Part shown: one piece after another, positions 15,947-25,737 of the stretch | Layout: each line of letters starts with the position of its first letter | How positions within the stretch are numbered: the stretch's first letter is position 1 | DNA from: Marivirga aurantiaca | Lineage (GTDB): Bacteria > Bacteroidota > Bacteroidia > Cytophagales > Cyclobacteriaceae | DNA: 64,000 nucleotides | Assembly: GCF_016679925.1 (NCBI RefSeq) | Contig: NZ_JAEQBW010000002.1 | Coordinates: forward strand, 124,001 to 188,000 | Direction: 5' to 3' | Notes under the pieces: model-generated | What the model was told of the DNA's origin: nothing | Database searches by the model: none | What the model saw: the letters and a program-made list of their open reading frames with translations, nothing else | Translations under genes and position numbers: made by a program

Positions 15947-16564
15947 TTAATGTGTGAAAAAGGAAATGATGCCCGTGACAATGAGGATGCACCCCGAAAC
16001 CAGCCCGGTATTATGCTCCAGCCTGTGCCAGTTGAAACGGTGCAGGCCTTTCTGGGCGAGGTACACCCAAAAGGTGATCCCTAACACGGAAACGATGGTG
16101 TAGAGCAAGCCCACGGTCAGGATCATCGGCCATCCATGAGTCCCTGCCATCAGAAAGTAGGCTTCAATTTCCAGGCAGGGGGAAAGAAACATCATAAATA
16201 CCAGCAAGGTCACTACTTGTGTTGCTCCGGCCTGGTCCAGCTTTTGCTTTTCATTGAAGTGAAAATGATGGTGTCTGTGGTGTTGGATGATGAAATAGAA
16301 CCCTATGGCAATGAGCAAAGCAGGAATGACCCAACGGGTGTAACTGTTAAGCGTTTCTGCCAGTGAAAGGCTGAATAAGCCCAGAAACACGCCCAACAGA
16401 AAGGTACTCAGCGAATGAGCCAGAGCTGCCATAGCCGCAATGCGAACCGTCTTGCTACCTTGCCAGCCAAACCGTTCTTTCAGTGCCAGCACAAGCAACC
16501 AATGGCTGGGGATCAGACCGTGCAGGAGACTGAGCATGATGGTACCGGTGAGTAAGGTGGTCAT
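15947..16564 (-). CDS. NicO/RcnA-like membrane metal transporter
   Basis: The 205-residue protein has about six membrane helices, an early motif SLLHGLIPSHWLLVLAL and a cytoplasmic His loop (HHRHHHFHFNEK). The His loop and the helix motif recall the NicO/RcnA and UreH-like metal transporters that export nickel or cobalt. Placement between the P-type ATPase and the Fur regulator supports a metal-efflux role. The actual ion is not determinable here. Confidence 0.7.
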   Translation of the reverse strand: MTTLLTGTIMLSLLHGLIPSHWLLVLALKERFGWQGSKTVRIAAMAALAHSLSTFLLGVFLGLFSLSLAETLNSYTRWVIPALLIAIGFYFIIQHHRHHHFHFNEKQKLDQAGATQVVTLLVFMMFLSPCLEIEAYFLMAGTHGWPMILTVGLLYTIVSVLGITFWVYLAQKGLHRFNWHRLEHNTGLVSGCILIVTGIISFFTH

Positions 16565-16582
16565 GTTCGGCTTGGGTTAAAT

Positions 16583-16888
16583 CTAGAATTCTATCTCGTT
16601 TTCGATAAATGCTTTTGCTCCACCGGGCCCTGATAGTTCAAGCCAGATAGGAGATCTTGGCCCGGCAACCGTAAGACTGAAAGTGAAAAAGTCACAGCAA
16701 AGCCGTTCGGTTTTGATGAAGTCGCTGATTAGGTCCAGCGTTTGATCCGAGCCATCAAACCTGTACCTGAACCCGTTGACAAGTTCCTGTTTTTCTAATA
16801 CCATCTCTTTTAAGGAAGCTATCACAGTAGCTTTTCTTAACCTCAGCTCCAGAGTAGTGAGCTTGCAAGTGATTTTGTTTTCGTCCAT
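16583..16888 (-). CDS. Conserved Cys-pair protein of unknown function
   Basis: The roughly 100-residue soluble protein has an ITCKLTTLELRLRK start and the conserved block TERLCCDFFTFSLTV, then WLELSGPGGAKAFI. I recognise this pattern from uncharacterised bacterial proteins found beside metal genes. The adjacent Cys could bind a soft metal. The start may instead be at 16918, ten codons earlier. It lies between the Fur-family and NicO-like genes in the same operon. Confidence 0.65.
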   Translation of the reverse strand: MDENKITCKLTTLELRLRKATVIASLKEMVLEKQELVNGFRYRFDGSDQTLDLISDFIKTERLCCDFFTFSLTVAGPRSPIWLELSGPGGAKAFIENEIEF

Positions 16889-17001
16889 AGTGATTGCTTT
16901 AAGAAGTTCGTGGGGCATACATGATTATGAGTATTGAATCTCATCTTGTTAAGTACCTACCTGAAAATACGTGTAAACACAATGCACAGTAATTGCAATT
17001 T

Positions 17002-17418
17002 TCATCCTGCACACTTCCCGCAAACTCCCTTTACCACCAAGTTGGCTTCTTCGCCTTTGAACTTATCTGGCAGGTCAATTTCCGGGATTTTGTACTTGGG
17101 CAAACAGAAGGTTTCGCTACACACCCTGCAATGGAAATGTACGTGCAAATCCCGTTCGATATTGCATTCACAGCCTTCTTCGCATAAGGCGTATTTGGGC
17201 GCTCCGGTACCATCATCTATGCTGTGCACCAGTCCATTTTCCTGAAAGGTCTTCAGGGTGCGGAATAGTGTCACCCTGTCCGACTTTTCAAATGCTTTTT
17301 CCAGGTCAGAAAGGCTGATGGCTGCCTCCTGACTGGTCAGGGCTTCCAGCACCAACAGCCGCATGGCTGTTGGTCGGATGTCCTTTTCTTTGAGTTTATT
17401 TTCGAGTTCTTTGATCAT
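17002..17418 (-). CDS. Fur-family metal-dependent repressor
   Basis: The 138-residue protein has a winged helix (RPTAMRLLVLEALTSQ, DRVTLFRTLKTFQENGLVH) and a metal-binding C-terminal part HVHFHCRVCSETFCLP ending in CGKC. The two C-x2-C pairs form the structural zinc site of Fur/Zur proteins. It follows the czcB homologue by 14 bp, so it belongs to the same operon and probably controls it in response to Zn or a related ion. The palindromes at 23117-23147 and 23599-23637 are candidate binding sites. Confidence 0.85.
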   Translation of the reverse strand: MIKELENKLKEKDIRPTAMRLLVLEALTSQEAAISLSDLEKAFEKSDRVTLFRTLKTFQENGLVHSIDDGTGAPKYALCEEGCECNIERDLHVHFHCRVCSETFCLPKYKIPEIDLPDKFKGEEANLVVKGVCGKCAG

Positions 17419-17432
17419 AGGTGTCCTTTATT

Positions 17433-18632
17433 TTAATGCCCGTGTCCTCCTTCTTCTTCTGTATTTTTGGCTTTCGCCAACAAGGTGAAGGCACCTTCGG
17501 TGACAAGTTGAATGTTGCTCAAGTCCTCCGCTGTATCGGCCAAAGAAATCTGCGTATAGCCGTCTTCGGTATATCCCTTGATGACTTCCAGCATTTGAAA
17601 ATCGTGTACGGTTTCACCGTTCTCTGATTTCTTACCCGCATAAGAAAAAACGTATTGTTTGCCGCCAAACCGCACAATGGAGGCTTCCGGTGCAGTCAAG
17701 GTTTCATTGCTGTCGGTTTCGATCTTAGCCGCCACATACATGCCCGGCTTCAGGTCTTCATGCATCTGCTTTAGGTGGCCGTGTACGGTTACGGAACGGT
17801 CTTCCCTTACTCCACTGCCCACAAGGAACACTTCGGCTTCCCGCCATTCTTCGGGTGAATTTGCAAGGGCAAAACGGATGCGCTGACCTTCATTGACCCG
17901 TGGAATGTCGTTTTCATAAACGGTGAGTTCCACGTGCAGGTCTTCCGAGTTGGTAATGTCCATGATCACGTCCTGTGGGTTGATGTATTTGCCCACATTG
18001 GTGAACACCTCACGAACAGCGCCTGTTACCGGAGAATAGATGTTGACGGACGCAGAAACGGTACCTTCTTTGATCTTGGGGATGCTGAAACCGATTAATT
18101 TCAGCCTTTCCTCCATGCTTTTGATACGGGCTTCATTGGCCAGGAAGTCACTTTTTGCCTGTTGAAAGGATTTGCCGGAGGCTACCTTTTCATCAAACAA
18201 TTCCTTTTGTCGGTCATATTCCGCTTTCAGAAACTCCTGGTTGGCCAGGCTTTCCAAATAGTCCTGTTGAAATTGAATGAACTCCGGGTTTTCAATCACC
18301 ACCAACAACTGCCCTTTTTTCACCTTTGTGCCGGGCAGCATCTCAGTATATTTCACAAAGCCTCCATAGGGCATATTGATAGAAACATTGCTTTGCGGAG
18401 GCACGTCAATAACTCCATTGACCCGAAGTTCTGAGCCAATAACCCGCTGTTCCACGTTTCCTATTTTGATACCTGCCTGCTCAAATTGCGCCTGCGACAG
18501 TTCCACTGTATTTTCACCTTCTTCGTGATGTTCTTCTGTGGCCTCCTCATTTTTTGATCCACAAGATGTTATAGCCATTCCTAAGAGAAGGGCCATCGAA
18601 ATTTTACTAATGTATTTGAATGTATTTTTCAT
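17433..18632 (-). CDS. czcB: RND efflux periplasmic adaptor (CzcB-like lipoprotein)
   Basis: The 399-residue protein starts with a lipoprotein signal (MALLLGMAITSCGS), so it is anchored at Cys24 or nearby. It then has a His/Glu-rich linker (EEHHEEGE), a barrel-sandwich domain (IDVPPQSNVSINMPYGG, KVKKGQLLVVIEN), a helical hairpin (about 120-180) and the beta-barrel and membrane-proximal domains of the HlyD/CusB group. The His-rich end (GGHGH) may bind metal. It links the inner-membrane pump 15 bp upstream with its fused outer-membrane channel. Confidence 0.9.
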   Translation of the reverse strand: MKNTFKYISKISMALLLGMAITSCGSKNEEATEEHHEEGENTVELSQAQFEQAGIKIGNVEQRVIGSELRVNGVIDVPPQSNVSINMPYGGFVKYTEMLPGTKVKKGQLLVVIENPEFIQFQQDYLESLANQEFLKAEYDRQKELFDEKVASGKSFQQAKSDFLANEARIKSMEERLKLIGFSIPKIKEGTVSASVNIYSPVTGAVREVFTNVGKYINPQDVIMDITNSEDLHVELTVYENDIPRVNEGQRIRFALANSPEEWREAEVFLVGSGVREDRSVTVHGHLKQMHEDLKPGMYVAAKIETDSNETLTAPEASIVRFGGKQYVFSYAGKKSENGETVHDFQMLEVIKGYTEDGYTQISLADTAEDLSNIQLVTEGAFTLLAKAKNTEEEGGHGH

Positions 18633-18647
18633 TGTTGATTTCTTTTT

Positions 18648-21600
18648 TTATTGAACACCTGAAATGAACTCGATCTCGATAATGGTTTGATTGTATTGGT
18701 TGAGGATGTCCAGGTAATTAAACCGGACTGTCAATGCCCGGTTAAGCCCCTGAATATATTCCACATAGCCAATTTCACCGCTTTCAAAACCCCTTTGGGC
18801 TTGTTTGAGAATAAGCTCTGCCTGAGGCAGGGCGTTTTGCTCATAATAATCCAGACTGGTTTGAAACTTTTGGTACTGCTGAAAGAGCGACCTGAATCTG
18901 CCTTGCAGTTCATTGGTTATAGCTTGCAGCCTTGCCTCACTTTCCTGTTTTCTGAGTTCAGCAGCTTTGATGACCGAGCCTTGTGCCTTTGCTCCAAAAA
19001 GGGGAATGGCTATAGCCACCTGAAAACCTGTGAAGCGGTCGCTGGAAGAGAAAGTGACCGGATTGCCATCCAGATCTTGATTCGGCCCATTGAGCGACTG
19101 GTTGAAATAACCCACCGTAAGGTCGGGTAGCAGCCTTGACTTTTCCACCGACTTTTCCCTTTCGGCTACTTCTATTTGTTGCCGGAACCATGCCAGGGTA
19201 GGGTTGTTGGCAATACTTGTGGTATCAAGAAGGACAGTGCTTTCCCGTACTTCGAGCTTGCCAACCGTGATGTCCACCGGGCTTTCCACATTGAGCAGGG
19301 TTTGTAACTGCGTCTGGTAAATCTCGATATCTGACAAGTTTTGCTGTAACATGGCTTTGATCTCAGCTACCTGCGATTCGGCTGTTGCTTTTTCAAGCAG
19401 GTTGCTTTCCCCGGTTTCATAGCGAAGGTTGGCAGCCCGCACAAAGCGTTGGTAAATACTGTCCTGCTCCAGCAATAACTGCCTTTTGCTTTTCTCCAGC
19501 CAGAGGATGTACCAGGTAGCCTTTACCTGCTGCACCAGTTCATTTTGGGTGGCGTTTTTTCGCCACTCGCTGGCTTCCATTCTCGCTTTGGCCAACTTGC
19601 TTTGGTTGGTATAAACCGTTGGAAAGGCTATGGATTGTGAAATATTGAACTGGTTGTCATTATTGTAAATACTGTTGTACTGCCCGTGCGTGAGGCTGAA
19701 ACTGGTCTTAGACAGATTCCAACTTGCCCCTTTTAGCGCCCGTTCCTGCTGGGTTTGCAGGTCTGCTGCTTTCAGGTTAGGATTGTTCTGTATAGCTATT
19801 TGAATCGCCTCATCCAGCGATTGGTAGTTGGCCGGTGATTCCTGCGCCTTTACTTCCGTAAACTGGAAGAAAAGCAGGCCGATGATCAACAAAGGTGCTA
19901 CTGCTCCCGGTTTTACTTTTATTCCTCTTTCAAAATAGTAGTAAAGGATGGGCAGCACCACAAGCGTTAAGAAGGTAGCCGTAATTAAGCCGCCAATTAC
20001 CACAGTGGCCAGTGGACGTTGTACTTCCGCACCGCCCGATTGGGAAAGCGCCATAGGCAAAAAGCCCAGGGAAGCTACGGAAGCCGTCATTATTACCGGG
20101 CGCAGACGTATGCTTGTTCCTTTGTAAATCCGTTCGAAAATATCGGTAATGCCGTCCTTTTTCAGGTGGTTGAACTCGCTGATGAGCACTATCCCATTCA
20201 AAACGGCTACCCCAAACAAGGCAATAAAACCGACCCCCGCGGAAATGCTGAAAGGCATGTCCCTGAACCATAAGGCGAAGATGCCCCCGATAGCAGAAAG
20301 TGGGATGGCTGTAAAAATGAGGATGCCCTGCTTGATAGAACCAAAGGTGAAATAGAGCAATACAAAAATCAGTAGTAAAGCCAACGGTACGGCAAAAGCC
20401 AATCGTTCACGGGCTTCTACCAGGTTTTCAAACTGACCTCCATAGGTTACAGTGTAGCCCGGAGCAAACACCACCGACTCATCAATTTTTTGCTGAAGTT
20501 CTGTGACTATGCTCTCCACGTCCCGGTTGCGAACGTTGAATGCGACAATGATCCTTCTTCGGGTATCGTCACGCTGGATCTGGTAGGGGCCTTCCCTGAT
20601 TTCCACTTCTGCCACCTGGTAGAGCGGAATCTGGTGGCCATCCTTACGAGCGATGTACAGGTTGCGGACTGATTCCACATCCTCCCGGTTGGTCTTATCC
20701 AATCTCACCACCAGGTCAAAGCGTCTTTCATTTTCATACACCAGGCCTGCTGATGATCCTGCAAAAGCAGCTTGTACCGAGCGGTTTACATCCCGGATGC
20801 TGAGTCCGTATTTGGCCAATTGATCCCTCTTGTAGTTGATGACAATTTGCGGAACTCCTGTTACCTCTTCAATGTAGAGGTCAACTGCGCCTTCCACACC
20901 GGAAGCAAGCTGACCGATCTGTTGGGCATATTCGGAAAGCTCGTTCAGGTTTTCCCCGTAAATTTTCACAGCCACATCCTGACGAACACCGGTCATCAGC
21001 TCATTAAAACGCATTTGGATAGGTTGCTGAAATCCAAAGGTTACCCCGGGTATTACTTCCAAAGCTTCAGCCATTTTATTCGCCAATTCTTCCCGATTGG
21101 AGGCCGTGACCCATTCGTCCTTATTCTTTAAGATGATCATCAAATCTGCCGCTTCTACGGGCATAGGATCAGTTGGAATTTCACCTGCTCCAATTTTTGA
21201 AACCACTTGTGTTACCTCAGGAAATTGTTCCAATAGGATTTTTTCTGCCTGAGTAGTAGCCTGTATGGTATTTTGAAGAGAGCTTCCGGTAATTACCCTG
21301 GTCTCAACGGCAAAGTCGCCCTCCTCCAGGGTAGGTACAAACTCACCGCCCATATTGGAAAATACCCAAAGCGATACCCCAAACAATCCAAGTGCAACAC
21401 CTAACATCAGTGGTCGTTTGTGCATGGCCCATCGGATGGCAGGATCGTAGAGGCGGTGAAAAAAGGCCATGATCTTATCGGAAATATTGGGCTTGTATTT
21501 AGTTTTTTTGCTTAGTACAAGTGCTGACATCATGGGCACATAAGTGAGTGAAAGAATAAAAGCCCCAAGAATGGCAAAGCTTACGGTTTGCGCCATTGGG

Positions 21601-23024
21601 CCGAACATCTTGCCTTCTACACCCACTAAAGCCAAAATGGGGAGATAAACGATTAAAATGATGATTTCCCCGAATGCGGCTGAATTTCGGATCTTGCTGG
21701 CAGATTGATACACTTCCATGTCCATTTCCTGCTGGGTGAGTTTCCTGCCCAGCTTTAGCAAACCTAAGTGGTGCAGTGTGGCTTCAACAATGATCACCGC
21801 TCCGTCCACAATGAGGCCAAAGTCAATTGCCCCGAGGCTCATCAGATTACCCGACACGCCAAAGAGGTTCATCATGCCAAAGGCGAAGATGAGCGCAAGG
21901 GGAATGACCGAAGCAACTATGAGACCTGCCCGGAGGTTGCCCAACAACAAGAGCAGTACGAAAATCACAATTAAAGCCCCTTCAGTCAGGTTTTTGGTTA
22001 CCGTCCCTATGGCGGTATCGACCAGTTTGGTGCGGTCGAGAAATGGTTCTATTGTAACGCCTTCCGGCAATGTTTTGCGGATTTCCGCAATCCGGCTTTT
22101 TACGTTCTCGATAACTTCAGCTGAGTTTTCTCCTTTCAACATCATCACAATGGCACTAACTACCTCGCCTTCACCATTGCGGGTAGTAGCTCCATATCGA
22201 ACGGCACTACCAAGCTGTACTTTGGCCACATCTTTTATGAGGACAGGGATACCATCTTCATTGCTTTTAACAAGCATGTTTCGGATGTCGTCCAAGTCGC
22301 CCACCAAGCCTTCACTTCGGATAAAGTAGGCATTGAGGTTTTTCTCGATATAAGCACCTCCGGTGTTTTCATTGTTTTCTTCCAAAGCCTGAAAAATATC
22401 TGCAATGGAGACGTTCATGGCCTTGAGCCTGTCCGGGTCTATGGCGATTTCGTACTGCTTGAGATAGCCACCAAAGCTACTTACATCGGCAACACCGGGC
22501 GTACCCAGCAACTGCCTGCGAACTATCCAGTCCTGAATGGTTCGTAGTTCACGGGCATCATATTGATCTTCATAGCCGGGTTCGGTACCTACCACATATT
22601 GGTAGATTTCGCCCAACCCAGTGGTAATGGGAGCCATGCCCGGTTGACCGACTCCCGGTGGGATTTGGGCTTGCACATCGGCCAGGCGTTCGTTTACCTG
22701 CTGACGTGCCCAATACACGTCCACATCTTCTTTAAACACAATGGTCACCACCGACAGCCCAAAGCGGGAGAAAGAACGGATTTCGTCCAGCTCCGGGATG
22801 GTGGCCATGGTGATCTCTATTGGGAAAGTGATTAAACGTTCTACCTCCTCAGCGGCCAGCGAAGGGGAAGTGGTTATGACCTGTACCTGGTTATTGGTAA
22901 TATCCGGTACGGCATCAATGGGAAGCCTCGTCAGTGAGTAGCCTCCCCAAATGACCAGGCCTAGCGTAAGCAGGCCAATGATCAGTTTGTTCTTGACCGA
23001 AAATTGAATGATTTTATCCAGCAT
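18648..23024 (-). CDS. czcA: CzcA-type RND pump fused to a CzcC/TolC-like outer-membrane factor
   Basis: The 1458-residue product is about 400 longer than a normal CzcA. Residues 1 to about 1035 are a full heavy-metal RND pump; the TM4 motif DFGLIVDGAVIIVE is the HME1 (Zn/Co/Cd) signature. After a final hydrophobic segment (LLIIGLLFFQFTEVKAQES, near residue 1045-1065) the rest is a complete TolC-family protein with two helical repeats and beta strands. The junction has the form of a signal peptide with a V-K-A-Q cleavage site, so the chain may be cut to release the channel. Fusions of this kind occur in other Bacteroidota. Confidence 0.9.
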   Translation of the reverse strand: MLDKIIQFSVKNKLIIGLLTLGLVIWGGYSLTRLPIDAVPDITNNQVQVITTSPSLAAEEVERLITFPIEITMATIPELDEIRSFSRFGLSVVTIVFKEDVDVYWARQQVNERLADVQAQIPPGVGQPGMAPITTGLGEIYQYVVGTEPGYEDQYDARELRTIQDWIVRRQLLGTPGVADVSSFGGYLKQYEIAIDPDRLKAMNVSIADIFQALEENNENTGGAYIEKNLNAYFIRSEGLVGDLDDIRNMLVKSNEDGIPVLIKDVAKVQLGSAVRYGATTRNGEGEVVSAIVMMLKGENSAEVIENVKSRIAEIRKTLPEGVTIEPFLDRTKLVDTAIGTVTKNLTEGALIVIFVLLLLLGNLRAGLIVASVIPLALIFAFGMMNLFGVSGNLMSLGAIDFGLIVDGAVIIVEATLHHLGLLKLGRKLTQQEMDMEVYQSASKIRNSAAFGEIIILIVYLPILALVGVEGKMFGPMAQTVSFAILGAFILSLTYVPMMSALVLSKKTKYKPNISDKIMAFFHRLYDPAIRWAMHKRPLMLGVALGLFGVSLWVFSNMGGEFVPTLEEGDFAVETRVITGSSLQNTIQATTQAEKILLEQFPEVTQVVSKIGAGEIPTDPMPVEAADLMIILKNKDEWVTASNREELANKMAEALEVIPGVTFGFQQPIQMRFNELMTGVRQDVAVKIYGENLNELSEYAQQIGQLASGVEGAVDLYIEEVTGVPQIVINYKRDQLAKYGLSIRDVNRSVQAAFAGSSAGLVYENERRFDLVVRLDKTNREDVESVRNLYIARKDGHQIPLYQVAEVEIREGPYQIQRDDTRRRIIVAFNVRNRDVESIVTELQQKIDESVVFAPGYTVTYGGQFENLVEARERLAFAVPLALLLIFVLLYFTFGSIKQGILIFTAIPLSAIGGIFALWFRDMPFSISAGVGFIALFGVAVLNGIVLISEFNHLKKDGITDIFERIYKGTSIRLRPVIMTASVASLGFLPMALSQSGGAEVQRPLATVVIGGLITATFLTLVVLPILYYYFERGIKVKPGAVAPLLIIGLLFFQFTEVKAQESPANYQSLDEAIQIAIQNNPNLKAADLQTQQERALKGASWNLSKTSFSLTHGQYNSIYNNDNQFNISQSIAFPTVYTNQSKLAKARMEASEWRKNATQNELVQQVKATWYILWLEKSKRQLLLEQDSIYQRFVRAANLRYETGESNLLEKATAESQVAEIKAMLQQNLSDIEIYQTQLQTLLNVESPVDITVGKLEVRESTVLLDTTSIANNPTLAWFRQQIEVAEREKSVEKSRLLPDLTVGYFNQSLNGPNQDLDGNPVTFSSSDRFTGFQVAIAIPLFGAKAQGSVIKAAELRKQESEARLQAITNELQGRFRSLFQQYQKFQTSLDYYEQNALPQAELILKQAQRGFESGEIGYVEYIQGLNRALTVRFNYLDILNQYNQTIIEIEFISGVQ

Positions 23025-23116
23025 TTATTTTGCATTTTGAATCCTGATTTTAATGAATTGAATGGGGCGAAAATGCCCATCGGAGGGATGCCGGACGGCA
23101 ATAAAAAGACTAAATC

Positions 23117-23147
23117 TTTACTTCATTGCGCAGTGCAATGAAGTAAA
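23117..23147. promoter_or_regulatory. Perfect palindrome upstream of the czc operon
   Basis: Thirteen-base arms TTTACTTCATTGC and GCAATGAAGTAAA surround a 5-base spacer. The site lies 93-123 bp before the czcA start and just after the previous gene's stop. No T run follows on the minus strand, so an operator is more likely than a terminator. It contains GTGCAATG, also found at 23599-23637. Confidence 0.5.
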
Positions 23148-23173
23148 AGGCTCATATTAAAGTGTCCGGTAAA

Positions 23174-23572
23174 TCAGGCCTTGGGGGGCTGGAAAGGAGA
23201 TTCTGAGTACTCAGAACAAAGAGAAAAATTATAATGACTACCCTTGGTTTGGGTAGAAAAGTGTAAAGTGGCTATTTCTGGCTGCCCCAGTAAAGGGGTC
23301 ATGAAAATGTGGACGTGACAGCACTGGTGCTGGCCATGAAAGGGTAGATCATCGTGATCAGAATCATCGTGGTGCCCTTGAGCATCACCCGTATCATTGA
23401 AATAATCTTCAGCCAAAAAATCCAAAAATGAATCCCCATCAAATTCCTGATGTTCTTCGTAGTGATCAAAAAGGTTGGGGAGCTTTTGCAGCTCGCAACA
23501 TAAATCCATACCAGGTGCCATTGCCTGCATCAGGAACAGAAAACTGAACGATATGGATAAGATGGAATTCAT
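23174..23572 (-). CDS. Exported His/Cys-rich small protein
   Basis: From the Met at 23572 the product is 132 residues with a signal peptide (MNSILSISFSFLFLMQAMAPG). The mature part has LCCEL, an acidic/His stretch (GDAQGHHDDSDHDD) and HQCCHVH, all likely metal ligands, and a Ser/Tyr-rich end. A TATATTTG -7 element at 23580-23587 places the transcription start almost at the ATG. It resembles the small periplasmic proteins found before czc and cus genes in this phylum. A periplasmic metal-binding or sensing role is inferred. Confidence 0.65.
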   Translation of the reverse strand: MNSILSISFSFLFLMQAMAPGMDLCCELQKLPNLFDHYEEHQEFDGDSFLDFLAEDYFNDTGDAQGHHDDSDHDDLPFHGQHQCCHVHIFMTPLLGQPEIATLHFSTQTKGSHYNFSLCSEYSESPFQPPKA

Positions 23573-23579
23573 TTGCCTG

Positions 23580-23637
23580 CAAATATACGCAAAATAAAGG
23601 TGCAAGGGTAGTGCATTTTTTTTCACTACCATTGCAC
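23580..23637 (-). promoter_or_regulatory. Regulated promoter with an inverted-repeat operator
   Basis: TATATTTG (23587-23580, minus strand) is a perfect -7 element, but no TTG stands 19-21 bases before it. That region instead has an imperfect 14-bp inverted repeat (23599-23613 with 23624-23637) containing GTGCAAKGGTAGTG. A weak -33 with a palindrome over it suggests control by a DNA-binding regulator. Confidence 0.5.
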
Positions 23638-23664
23638 TATCCTTATTTCAAAAAAATAGCAGCG

Positions 23665-25719
23665 TTATAACAACATCTTCCTTTTCAGCAATTGCGCATT
23701 AATGGCCACAATGACCGTACTCAGGCTCATGAATACTGCACCTATTGCAGGACTGATCACCAGACCTGGAATAAAGCCTGTGGCCAGCGGCAATGCAATC
23801 GCGTTGTAGCCGGTAGCCCAAGCGAGGTTCTGGATCATTTTGTTGTAAGTGGCCCTGCCAAACAGTACCAGGTTGGCAATGTCTTTTGGGTTGCTGTTGA
23901 CCAATATGATATCGGCTGTCTCGGCAGCCACATCGGTACCGGAACCTACAGCAATGCCCACATTGGCTTGTGCCAATGCAGGGGCATCATTTACCCCATC
24001 ACCCGTCATAGCCACAAAGTGGCCTTCCTTCTGAAGCTTCTTGATAATCTCTACTTTTTGGTGTGGAAGCACCTCGCTATAGTAGCCATCCAGCCCAAGT
24101 TTATCGCTTACTGCTTTGGCCGTTTTCTCATTGTCACCAGTGGCCATATACAGTTTCATACCTTTTTCCCGAAGCGTTTCGATGGCCTTGGAGCTTTCTT
24201 CCCTGATCTTATCCGACAGGGCAATGAACCCAATAAGTTTTTCTTCCCTGAGGGCAAACACTATGGTTTCAGCTGCATCAGAGCCAGCTTTTTCTGGTAT
24301 CTCTATTTTGTTTTCCTTCAGGTACCTTGGGCTGACCACCTTCCAGCTTTTCCCATCGATCTTGCCCTGAATACCCTTGGCCGTCAGCGATTCAAAATTT
24401 TCTACCTTTTTCAGTTTTAGTTTTGCCTCTTTCGCTGCTTTCACAATTCCCTGCGCTATGGGATGCTCCGATTGCTGTTCTAGCGAAGCGACAAATGACA
24501 AAAGCTCCTCTTTGGCTATGTCATCCGACAGACTCTCATGGCGGGAAACCCCAAACTTTCCTTCGGTCAGTGTCCCGGTTTTGTCAAATACCATTGCGGT
24601 AATCTTCCGGGCATTTTCAAAAGCGGTACGGTTACGGATCAGCAAGCCTTTGCTTGCGGAAACAGCTGTGGAAATTGCTACGACCAATGGAATGGCCAAA
24701 CCCAATGCGTGTGGACAGGAAATGACCATGACGGTCACCATTCGTTCAAGGGCAAAATCAAGTGGTTTACCCAAGCTGATCCAGGTCACCAGCGTAGCTG
24801 TACCGGCACCAATGGCGATGAACGTGAGCCATCTGGCGGCAATGTTGGCCAGGTTTTGGGTTTTCGATTTGGCTTTCTGAGCCTCTTCCACCAGCGTGAT
24901 CACTTTATTGAGGTAGCTTTCTTTCCCGGTTTTGGACACCTTAACTTTGATGGATTGGCTGCCATTTACCGATCCGCCAATGACCTGGTCTCCTTTGGAT
25001 TTTTTCACCGGCTTGCTTTCACCGGTGAGCATGCTTTCGTCCAGATGACTTTCTCCATCCACCACTGTGCCGTCCGCAGGTATTTTCTCATTGGCTTTTA
25101 TTAGGATGATGTCTTCTTTTTTCAGTTCATCCACTTTGATGTCCTTGATTTGGTCTCCATGTACCAGGTGCGCTTCGGAAGGCATCATTTGCACCAGCAA
25201 TTCAAGTGCCCTTGATGCTCCCATTACCGATTTCATTTCGATCCAGTGCCCCAGCAGCATGATGACAATCAGTGTGACCAGCTCCCAGAAGAAGTCCATC
25301 CCTTCCAAACCAAACACCACGGCCGAGCTGTACACGTAAGCCACGGTTATGGCCACTGCAATCAAGGTCATCATGCCGGGGTTTTTGTCTTTCAGCTCGT
25401 CCCAAAGTCCTTTGAGAAAAGGCCAGCCCCCATAAAAGAAGACAATAGTGGAAAGCCCAAAAAGGACGTACTGATCACCAAAAAAGGTCAGCTCAAATCC
25501 CAGTAATTGTTGGATCATGTGAGACAATGCAAGGATTGGCACAGTGAGCACCAGAGATATCCAAAAACGCTTTTTGAAATCTTCGATCATCATGGCATGA
25601 TGGTCGTGGTGTCCATGCTGATGATCTGATTTGCTGGTGGTTTGATGATCTGATGATTGGATTTTTTGGTGATCCTCGTGTGTATGATGCTTGTGGTGTT
25701 CGTGATTATGCTTTTCCAT
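23665..25719 (-). CDS. copB: Copper/silver-transporting P1B-type ATPase, CopB type (CPH motif)
   Basis: The 684-residue protein has a very His-rich N-terminus (MEKHNHEHHKHHTHEDHQ and HQHGHHDHH) in place of HMA domains. The membrane motif is SCPHALGLAIP (CPH rather than CPC), which marks the CopB subgroup. TGES, DKTGTLTEG, the HP motif (SEHPIAQG) and GDGVNDAPAL are all intact. CopB enzymes export copper or silver to the periplasm. It ends the long copper operon that begins at cusA, 18 bp after the DUF2911 gene. Confidence 0.92.
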   Translation of the reverse strand: MEKHNHEHHKHHTHEDHQKIQSSDHQTTSKSDHQHGHHDHHAMMIEDFKKRFWISLVLTVPILALSHMIQQLLGFELTFFGDQYVLFGLSTIVFFYGGWPFLKGLWDELKDKNPGMMTLIAVAITVAYVYSSAVVFGLEGMDFFWELVTLIVIMLLGHWIEMKSVMGASRALELLVQMMPSEAHLVHGDQIKDIKVDELKKEDIILIKANEKIPADGTVVDGESHLDESMLTGESKPVKKSKGDQVIGGSVNGSQSIKVKVSKTGKESYLNKVITLVEEAQKAKSKTQNLANIAARWLTFIAIGAGTATLVTWISLGKPLDFALERMVTVMVISCPHALGLAIPLVVAISTAVSASKGLLIRNRTAFENARKITAMVFDKTGTLTEGKFGVSRHESLSDDIAKEELLSFVASLEQQSEHPIAQGIVKAAKEAKLKLKKVENFESLTAKGIQGKIDGKSWKVVSPRYLKENKIEIPEKAGSDAAETIVFALREEKLIGFIALSDKIREESSKAIETLREKGMKLYMATGDNEKTAKAVSDKLGLDGYYSEVLPHQKVEIIKKLQKEGHFVAMTGDGVNDAPALAQANVGIAVGSGTDVAAETADIILVNSNPKDIANLVLFGRATYNKMIQNLAWATGYNAIALPLATGFIPGLVISPAIGAVFMSLSTVIVAINAQLLKRKMLL

Positions 25720-25737
25720 GAGTAAAAATTTTAGTGG

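Noticed and set aside
15421-15957. 178-codon plus-strand frame opposite the P-type ATPase
   Set aside because: It is antisense to a well-supported gene with intact motifs and shows no recognisable domain.
21718-22329. 203-codon plus-strand frame opposite czcA
   Set aside because: Antisense shadow; Ser/Pro/Arg-rich composition and no domain.
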